Under the pieces are notes generated by a model that saw nothing but the letters and a program-made list of their open reading frames with translations, had not been told where the DNA came from and did no database searches. From Ascochyta rabiei (lineage: Eukaryota; Ascomycota; Dothideomycetes; Pleosporales; Didymellaceae), in assembly GCF_004011695.2 (NCBI RefSeq), contig NC_082408.1:853501-917500 (forward strand): a stretch of DNA of 64,000 bases, written 5' to 3'. The translations under genes were made by a program, and so were the position numbers. Positions within the stretch are counted from its first letter, which is position 1. Every line of letters starts with the position of its first letter. This document shows, piece after piece, positions 56,511 through 64,000 of the stretch.

Positions 56511-59500
56511 CCTTCTTACAGTGCAATAGATTAAAGCTCACAGGAAACTATCGTCGTGCGCGTCACTGTGGATCGAGTGAGAACAGAAAGGACTGAACGG
56601 TGCGATTCTGCGTGTGGGGACTGCCAAGGTAGTTGCTTTTCTGAGACTGCACGCTTAGCAAGATCAACTGAAGGCCTGTCCACCCCGAAACACGGTGTTC
56701 AAAGGGTTTTTGGGTTGGAGGTTTCAAATGACAGCTCGTAGAGCACATTGCTAGTGTGGCGGTGTCGGACTACTCCCCGACCAATTTCGGCTGCACAACG
56801 GGCAATTGAGGTGAAGCGGCGCCATTCTTCACTCAGGAGCCAGCTTTGGCAAGCTTTTGCATAATTCACTACCTGGAGCGCAATCTGTCAGGCGTAGTTC
56901 AAATCGGCCATTCTTGCATTCGCCAGTCCAACGCAGTTTAAGAGCTTTGCGCACATGGACATGGACTCTGCGGAGATTTATTCTCCTGCCCCTGTCCGGG
57001 TGAGTCGGATTCACACCAGGCCTGCACAGACATGACCCCGCTTTGCGCTAGGTAGGGCGCCATCCCCGAAGTCTCACCGCAAGTGTCCCCGATACAAGTC
57101 ACAGCAGCCAACCACAGCATCCAACGGCCACGAGCCTCGTTCACTGTGATGATGTTGACGTTGCCTCGCTGCTGTCCTCGCTGCTCTATACTATGGTACA
57201 TGCGTTTGTACAGCCTCGTTTGCGCCAACAGGTGCTGACGGTCTAACGACTTTCCCACAGCTAATGAAGAAGGAAGGACACATCACATAGCCGCTATGAG
57301 CGCACTGAAGTCCAACGAGTCATGCACTGACACGCTGGTGTGGTGGGCATAGTGACTTCCAGTCCAGGCTCTGATCGCGTCGAACGAGTGTATCTTTACA
57401 CTGGGCCCAAACCTCACGCACGTGTCATTGCTCATTAACGAATATCTAACAAAGCGTGCAGCCCACACTCGAAAAAGGCGTACAGGTCGAACTTCCAGAG
57501 TACACCGCGGTCGGCAGGGCGCCCAAAATAGCGTGCCATCGGTCCTCGTCACCGTCGATCACTGCTATCGTCGTCATTGACCCCTGCAACGTCTGCGGAG
57601 AAGAGCATTCCGGAAGGTGCAACGGTGATCACTATCTTCAATGTTCGAGCCCCTGGGGGGAGTGCTCTGTGCGCCGTGCCCAACACCGCCACCGTACCGC
57701 TTGCGCTTTCGCTCGTCCCTCTAATTGTTGTAATGACCGCCTCCTTCTAATTGCTGTATTGACCGCCTCCTTCCAACAACACTCAACCCTGCTCTTCGTA
57801 CGTACCAAGTGTAAGACCGAGCACACAAGGCTCTACGAAAATGGAGACAAATCCGCGCCAGGAGACCACTACGAGCGTATAACGTATACGGGCACAGCAA
57901 CTGGCTAGCGCGAGGCCTCACTGGAGACTGACCTGTTTCGTCCTTACACAAGACGGGTTGTCTGAGTGGGCTGAAAGCGTGAGTCTTCGCACTAAGCAGT
58001 CAGTGATCTCTCACAAGAGTGACAACTGTCGGAAAATCCTAGGTATGTCAGTCTACTCAGGCAACCCCCTTATTGGTATCATGAGCATGCCAATAGAGGA
58101 ATAACATTTTCCACGTGCTGATACCCCATTCGAAAACCGCTCGTAGCTCTCCTGGAGGTATACTCGCTCCTTCTACCGCAACTGTCGGCTCAAATAGACT
58201 GGTGATGTTGAAAGAGGCATCTGAACCAGAATTATAGGTCAAACGTTCTGGTACACTCAGACTTGTTATTCACATGATTAAATACCGCAAGACTTACTCT
58301 AGATCAGATTACTAAACAGTTTAGGACTCCCAGGTACAATTCTGCCGATGTGACGACTATACTCAGCTACAGGGCTGCTGCTGCACATCAACTAGCTAAT
58401 GCCCTGCAATGGATATTCTTCCAGGGCGGCTTCAAGCGCGCTGAGGAGACGGACCTATGTGTTCCAGAATGCGTCAAGCCTATTGGTCCGCTCCATGGAT
58501 TACGTAAGTCTGAAAGATTTACAGATGTCAAAGGCATCAACACCACCAACAGATTCGCGGGACTCGTCATTGTACCGGCAAAAGAAGATCTAGGACTCGC
58601 TAGTGCACACCGGTCACTCCGCGTAACTCGTTAGGGCAATAGCCGTCCTGCAAGTCTCCTGTGCCGCCGAAGCAGAGAACAAGAGCATCGGCTACACGCT
58701 GAAAGTGCTCAGCAGACCGTTTTGAGCTTCAGGGGTTGAGAGATATCTTATCGCTCTTTGTAGTGGTGTGATTATAAATGTAGTCAGATGCATATTGGCG
58801 AACGGGCTCTAGTTGTCAGATCCGCGTATCCTGGGAGTACTGTGGCGGCATGAGATGCACGAGCAATTCTTGCAGGCTACGCAGGGGCCCCAAAAGCTGA
58901 TTTTCGGCATTATAAGGCAAGCGGAGTTGTTTAACCCCCTCGCTAATTTTATAGGGGTTGGTCATTCTTATGGAGCGGATTGAGAGGCTTGGTCATAAAC
59001 TTGGCGGTCGGCACCCCCCAAGCCATGACGGAGCGAATCCCGATCTAGTAGGTGTTAATAATAATCTCTAACTCATGATATTAACATATATAGAAGATCA
59101 TATGGACCTCTGCAGACATTTGGCGCTACGTGGTGAATTTATCGTGAGATTTGTTGCGCAGATGTTTGAGGCATCCTGTACTGAACCAACCACCTACAAA
59201 AAGATGGCGGACATCAAACAGTCTATTACTATCTTAATTAGTCTATTTCAAACCCTATGTAACAGCATTGTGTAGGTATTAGCGAAGGTGCAGGTAAGGA
59301 CATACGAAGGGGGCGCAAGGATCGTTGTTACACGCTGCATGGCTAGGGCTAGTATTTTGCAAATTACCTATAGTACCTTAGTTGCGAGATTATTAACACG
59401 AGCATACTACAAGCACATGTAGATTATCTAGCATATTAGACATACGGTGTAGCAGGACGCTTTGGTGAGCATCTACCTAAACTAGGACTAACTAGGGAAC

Positions 59501-59534
59501 GGCTCATACGCACCCCTGTCTGAGGTTACACGTA
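56511..59534. other. Intergenic region with small repeats, no gene seen
   Basis: About 3 kb. The longest plus-strand frame (57,456-57,908) has no ATG at its start and no protein-like features. A 26-bp tandem duplication (57,722-57,773, TAATTGYTGTAWTGACCGCC plus CTCCTTC) is present. At about 57,950 a TTGTCTGAGTGG stretch resembles a tRNA A-box, but no T-arm follows. Confidence 0.45.
57722..57773. repeat. 26-bp tandem duplication
   Basis: Two adjacent 26-bp copies (57,722-57,747 and 57,748-57,773) differ at two bases. Each contains GACCGCC, whose complement GGCGGTC also occurs twice inside the MITE at 59,535-59,779. Confidence 0.75.
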
Positions 59535-59779
59535 CTATGGTCTCTGGCAAAAGTAGAGTCCTATCGCCAGTGCGATGTGGAGGACAAGCCGAGGCTTAGC
59601 AAGTCCAACCTTGGAGGCTTTCTCAGCTTTACACTAATTAGCAGACATGTTCTCTCTTTGTTATCTGTAATAGAATGTGTGCACGCTTGTTATAACCGTT
59701 AAAAGGCGGTCATTAAAAGGCGGTCTGCACAAGACCCATCGCACTAGCCATAGGACTCTACTTTTGCCAGAGACCATAG
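59535..59779. mobile_element. TA-flanked MITE (Tc1/mariner type)
   Basis: The 245-bp element has inverted ends of about 42 bp (CTATGGTCTCTGGCAAAAGT and onward), almost perfect, flanked by TA (59,533-59,534 and 59,780-59,781). Inside is a 14-bp direct repeat TTAAAAGGCGGTC(A/T) at 59,699-59,726. No coding capacity. A partial relative lies at 50,022-50,075. Confidence 0.88.
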
Positions 59780-60219
59780 TACAACTGGTTACACACAGAC
59801 ACAGAACGAGCCGCAATCTAGCAGGCTTGATTGATTCGACAGCAGCGATTTCTACTGACCACATAGTCTCTGTGGTCTAGAACCCTCCACGTTGTATTCC
59901 ATGCAAGCTACCGGACGTAAGTATCAATTTTCAGAGTAGTAACTTGGTGTCCATATTAGTACAGTGTCTCTCGTTGTATAAGCACAGTAGGGATGACATA
60001 GGTAATACCTAGCTAGCAAGGCGTTGCTTCGGTAGCATTTCGGGCGACCGAAATAAAATACGGGAAGTTCAGACCACGTACCTTGCAATTAATTAGAGCA
60101 AAGGCCCTTTGTAATACAATTGGTCATATTTACAAGAACGAGCATTTCACGTTCTTTACATTATCCAACATCCACATTTACTCACAGCACCAACGATCTA
60201 TTCTTCTCTCTCTATCAAA

Positions 60220-60801
60220 ATGCGCTTCGTACTCGCTGCTATCATTGCTCTGCCCTCCGTGCTAGCATGGGACTCTAAGGTTTGCAACGGTGTAGGCGGT
60301 TGCAACACGGGCACTTCGTTTTCCGAAGACCCGTTCAGGTGCCCTGACGGATCGCGCCTGAACGTACAGCAAACAGCCAGCAACATGAACGCGGTCGGTT
60401 CCGGTGATTACACTGTAGTCTCTAAAGCTGAGTTTCCGACTACGTGTCTGGACGGAGCCAAGCCAGGCTCCAGCGATACTCTGGTAGTAAGTGCACACAG
60501 CTACAGCCAATGTCATGTAATGAACGGATTTTAACGGGTGCAGCTTCATACCACCGAGTTTGGCCAGAAGGCGTACGTCTTCATCCACGAGTCTTGTACT
60601 GTGACCAACCCAATTGTTGGTGATTGTTACAACCACAACCCGAACCCTTTCAGGTACGTCTAACCGCTTGCTCAACTACACACGGCTCAGGCACTAACTG
60701 TTCAAAGCACTACACTCTGCCAACTTGTTGACACCAAGGGCAAAGACTGTGCCAAGAACACTAAAGCTGATGAATGCGAAAAGTGGGGTACCAGCTGCTA
60801 G
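60220..60801 (+). CDS. Small secreted cysteine-rich protein (candidate effector)
   Basis: Three exons (60,220-60,486, 60,544-60,653, 60,708-60,801) join in phase to 156 aa. Introns are 57 nt (GTAAGT..TTTTAACG..GCAG) and 54 nt (GTACGT..ACTAACTG..AAAG). The signal peptide MRFVLAAIIALPSVLA is followed by WDSKVCNGVGGCNTG. The mature part has ten Cys, probably five disulphides, and ends EKWGTSC. Unspliced reading would stop early in intron 1, so splicing is required. Upstream, TCTATCAAAATG is a good fungal start context. Size, export signal and Cys content fit an apoplastic effector or surface protein; no known family was recognised. It sits between MITE-bearing intergenic DNA and a rhodopsin-domain gene. 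Confidence 0.82.
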
Positions 60802-61631
60802 ATATAGGCTTTCGACGCAGGGTGAAGGGTTACACACCAGTTAGGCAGAGGAGAACGAGCATGTACCATAGTCAATGCTGCTCAATAAAAAACCTGTCTA
60901 CTGAGAAAGATGCTGTATCACTAATTGAGCGTGAAACCTTATCCCCGACAGTGAAAACTGCAACCGTGAGTGGACCTTCTATCACTCAAAACCGGTCAAT
61001 TTGATTGTGTTTATACACAGAACAAATTGGAGCCAAATTCGACTGAACAGGTCGAAGTGATCTGAATCCGCTAAAGGACGCTTTTTGCTGGCTCTGCCCT
61101 TTGCTTGCCAGTGATTAGCTCTTCTCATTCCCACTCGCATCTATGCGGCTTTCCAAAGATAGTCGTGTAGACTACAACTCCAGTAGGCTCAATTTCTAAA
61201 TATGTTTAGGTGATGTTTCTCCTACGGCAGTCTTCGAATTCGTTTCAGTACTTTGGAACTATGTAACAGCCATTAAATGACTGTGATTTACTGTGTCAAG
61301 GTCACGGAAGCACGATTTGTTTTTCTTAGCTTATGGATAGATAGAAGCGCTGACATGTCGCGAGGTAGTAGATAGTATGGGGTAGCGAGCTCAGCTCAAT
61401 TTGATTCCGGTTTCCTATCAACACAGATTCGCCAAGCTTCACAGCAAAAAGTAGCTGGTGTTAAGATTTAGACAGTGATTTGCCTATTAGTGTATTGCAA
61501 AGACTGCATGTTCACATGGCTATCTCCTAGATATGCCTGTTATGTCCGCTACACAGTCTACTAATTGCACCATTTATACAGTCTTGATAGCTTAATAAGC
61601 TGCGTTGGTCTCCTAAATAAAGACATAACAA
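60802..61631. other. Intergenic region, no gene seen
   Basis: About 830 bp between convergent ends of the secreted-protein gene and the second rhodopsin-domain gene. No motif-bearing frame was found. Confidence 0.5.
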
Positions 61632-62937
61632 CTATTCATATGCGACCGTCACACGATGAGTTCGCATGATGCCGTGGTTGTGCTCCAGCTTGCTGCTCTG
61701 GTTTCCAGTGGGCTGATGTTCAGAGCTCAATATGCTGTCTAGACTGTCTCGTCCCAGTGTCGTGTCAGAGACCCCGATCTTCTTGTGGGACCGCGCTATC
61801 TTGCGGCCCCTACTTCCGATTGTTGCGAGCTCTACCTTGTGTTTTCCATGTGATTTGTAGCCGTCGCCATTACTACCAAAGGTTTTCCGACCAAAAGCCC
61901 GGTCTAATAATGGCTGCAATGTTGGTATACATGCAGCGACAATGATGCAATTGCCTTCGATGCTGGTCCAGACAGTGATGTCTGCTGTATCGTCTGTATG
62001 GAAATTTTAGTGCGTTGCCTTGTCGCGTCAAAAGAGCATGTCTTACAGCTGAAATCTTCGCTTGCAAGCGCAGGCAGTCGAGTCGATTTGTACATAGCGA
62101 CGACAGCGGCACTAGTCCAATCATGAGTATAGCCTGCTTCGTAGGTGGACGACGCAAGCTCACATGGAACCCAGTCCGAGCGCAACGCTGAGGACTGTCT
62201 TTTTCTTCCAATTGATGTGTAATCGGTAAAGAACCACGGCAGGATAGACTGCGAGGTACAAGTCCACAACAGCGGAGATAGCTATCGGATGGTCAATCGT
62301 CTGTTCAACCGACCGGAAGATTACTCACTGCCTGCCACGATGGCGTAATATATCAAGATCCACGGGCTCCAGCAGGCTCCTTGGATTGAGAAGTCCCATT
62401 GGGATTGAGTTGGAGTGCACTGTGCGAAGATTATAATAACACAGCCAGACAAAATCACCGTACAACCCACTGCCATTGTCCACAAGAATATTTTGTGCCT
62501 CCGACTAGGGTTAGTTATTTTTGTAAGGAGTGCGACCACAGCTAGCTTTGGAATCGCGAATGAGAATATCCCGGGACAGAACCCTACTAGCGTATACAGA
62601 ATAGTGCCTGACTTCTGCTCCGTAGTGAGCAAAGCAAAGTGACGCCCATTGCCTGCTCTCACGGCTGCTATTGTGAGTCCTAGCATGATATAGCCACATA
62701 ACTGTACAGTGTATCAGCACTCCAAACAAGTTGGAAGTCCCTAGGAAATGCTCTCACCATTGAAAATATAATCAACCAGTCGTCAAGTCCTACCCTTAAG
62801 AGAATTTTGGCTCTCACATAAAGCCTCGCAGCAACAAAGGCAGTGGCCACAGCGGTTAGCGTGATACATATCGCCAAGACTGTGGGCCCTTTATCCTGAT
62901 AGGCGAGGTTTCGAGGTGACTTCAGTAGTTCTGTCAT
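61632..62937 (-). CDS. Fungal rhodopsin-domain integral membrane protein 2
   Basis: Five exons join in phase to 365 aa: 62,937-62,758, 62,701-62,329, 62,281-62,164, 62,111-62,047 and 61,993-61,632; introns are 47-56 nt, all GT..AG. The start MTELLKSPRNLAYQDKGPTV leads into VLAICITLTAVATAFVAARL and ILLRVGLDDWLIIFSM, the family's N-terminal signature. Later come FSFAIPKLAVVALLTKI, IFLWTMAVGCTVILSGCVII, AQCTPTQSQWDF, ISAVVDLYLAVYPAVVLYRL, KKKTVLSVALGLGS and VWTSIEGNCIIVAACIPTLQ, a textbook order for this family. The long cytosolic tail is Lys/Ser/His-rich. A longer open stretch upstream of the chosen ATG lacks family features. Intact; function unknown. Confidence 0.87.
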
Positions 62938-64000
62938 GACACAATTAGTCAGTTTGACCCGACAGAGAAACGAGGGTAGTATCTCAGTACGAGAAAATAT
63001 GACATAAACGGCGTGTGTGCATGTGGAGAATACCCTCACCCTCTCGGCGGACTTTATGTCAAGACAATATAATCTATAGAACAATGGTAAGAACCTTTCT
63101 ATCCATGCAATGCGGTCTGAAACGGCGTTGCGTTGATCTCTTGCTGTGCCGTAGGCCAAAAACATCGATTCTTAGCATATGATTCAATATCCACAGGACA
63201 GTGTCGCTGATCAGCAAATGCACAGGCTGGTGATAAGTCCTTTCGGAACCTCGCACCTGAGCCAAAGCATGAGACACTCCAGTCCTTTTTGTTGCTGGAT
63301 GTTCATTACGTGTCACAATCTTCTAAGGGTTTTCTAGGAATTAGTTGCTCCAGAGAGTGCTTCTAAATGTAATGCCAGGTGATCCTACGTATGTCACTCA
63401 GAAATACACAAGGGTGAAGGGCAGAAATATGGGAACGCGGCATCACAGTGAATAACCGATTAATAACACCCAATAATTAGAATTGTGGTGCAATGCATCG
63501 GACTTGATCTTGCGTGGAGCAGGACAAATCCCGCTGACCTTTGGCGCTTAGCCAGGAGGGGGTGAAGGATTCCTTGGCCGATGGCGGCAAAAGTATGGTG
63601 TATTTGGATCAACTGATTCAATGTTCTTCATGCGGCGCAGCTTCAACAATGTCTTCGCAGCGTCGAAATCCACTGAAAAGGATTTAGCGCATCCTTCGCT
63701 TCCATGCTTCCTATTGTACCAATGTTTTTGACCCACTTGAATGCTTTGAAGAGGCCATTACTTTCATTTTCATGCCAATCCAGATGTTCGGCCTTGCTTC
63801 AGAAAGCTTTATGTACAATTATGAGTCAATAGATAAGCTGGAAGATTCTACTGCGGCCACACCGAAAGCTCTGTTCGCTCTGTCGCAGCATATCAGTTCA
63901 ATAGTTCTCCATTCCAAAGCAATTTGAGCAAGCACCGTTCTGTCTCGAGGGGGTTTTGCACAAGTCAAGCACTGCTGATTGCATTATCAGTGCTGCATCT
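62938..64000. other. Intergenic to window end, no gene seen
   Basis: About 1.06 kb holding the promoter of rhodopsin-domain gene 2. Short frames near 63,548-63,736 (minus) contain a protein-like stretch but no recognisable family or splice continuity; a gene running in from the right edge is possible. Confidence 0.4.

Noticed and set aside
57456..57908. 150-codon plus-strand frame
   Set aside because: It begins at GTG without a nearby ATG, has no motif or splice support, and contains the 26-bp tandem duplication.
57940..58040. tRNA-like stretch with TTGTCTGAGTGG
   Set aside because: It resembles an A-box, but no anticodon arm with a sensible loop and no GGTTCRANTCC T-arm follow.

Overview
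The window looks like nuclear DNA of a filamentous ascomycete, probably one of the Dothideomycetes (inference). Introns are short (47-65 nt) with GT..CTAAC/CTGAC..AG signals. Gene types are typical of such fungi: fungal rhodopsin-domain proteins, allantoate-permease-like MFS carriers, a patatin phospholipase, a secreted GH43-type enzyme and a small cysteine-rich secreted protein. The window is sharply two-part: about 1-21,260 is an AT-rich repeat compartment with heavy RIP-like C-to-T decay, and 21,261-64,000 is of ordinary composition and gene-bearing, with one large decayed transposon (42,330-44,181) and small MITEs.

Repeat compartment. A Ty1/copia element (minus strand, cut by the left edge) is interrupted by a pogo-like DNA transposon (1,682-3,543). 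Next comes a Ty3/gypsy chromovirus with matching 162-bp LTRs (5,815-13,070) that carries an extra antisense, apparently spliced gene between its chromodomain and 3' LTR. A hAT transposase remnant follows (about 13,080-16,695), interrupted by a second pogo-like element (14,428-16,291). Upstream of the hAT start lie nine 41-bp tandem repeats (17,139-17,524), and just beyond them, pointing the other way, is a three-exon gene (17,790-18,578) that is fully open after splicing although it sits in decayed DNA. A third pogo-like element (19,242-21,104) and an AT palindrome block end the compartment. The decay has a clear trinucleotide signature: YCA and TGR are almost gone while RCA and TGY survive.

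Gene compartment, left to right: a degenerate tRNA-Arg; a disordered hypothetical protein; a zinc-finger protein with an internal Ty1/copia-protease-like segment; a secreted GH43-type glycosidase; an MFS gene destroyed by a hAT-type MITE and a nonsense codon; a decayed unknown gene; an N-terminal wax-synthase-like fragment; tRNA-Asp; an F-box/ankyrin protein; tRNA-Leu(AAG); a patatin-like phospholipase; the fourth pogo-like element; a multi-pass membrane protein; an intact eight-exon MFS carrier divergent from an intronless PHP/DUF3604-like hydrolase; a six-exon rhodopsin-domain protein; a TA-flanked MITE; a three-exon, ten-cysteine secreted protein; and a second, five-exon rhodopsin-domain protein.

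Functional links are limited. The MFS/PHP pair may form a small uptake-and-hydrolysis unit. The two rhodopsin-domain genes flank the secreted cysteine-rich protein. All spliced models were assembled by eye from splice signals and reading-frame continuity, and family names come from recognised motifs without database searches.
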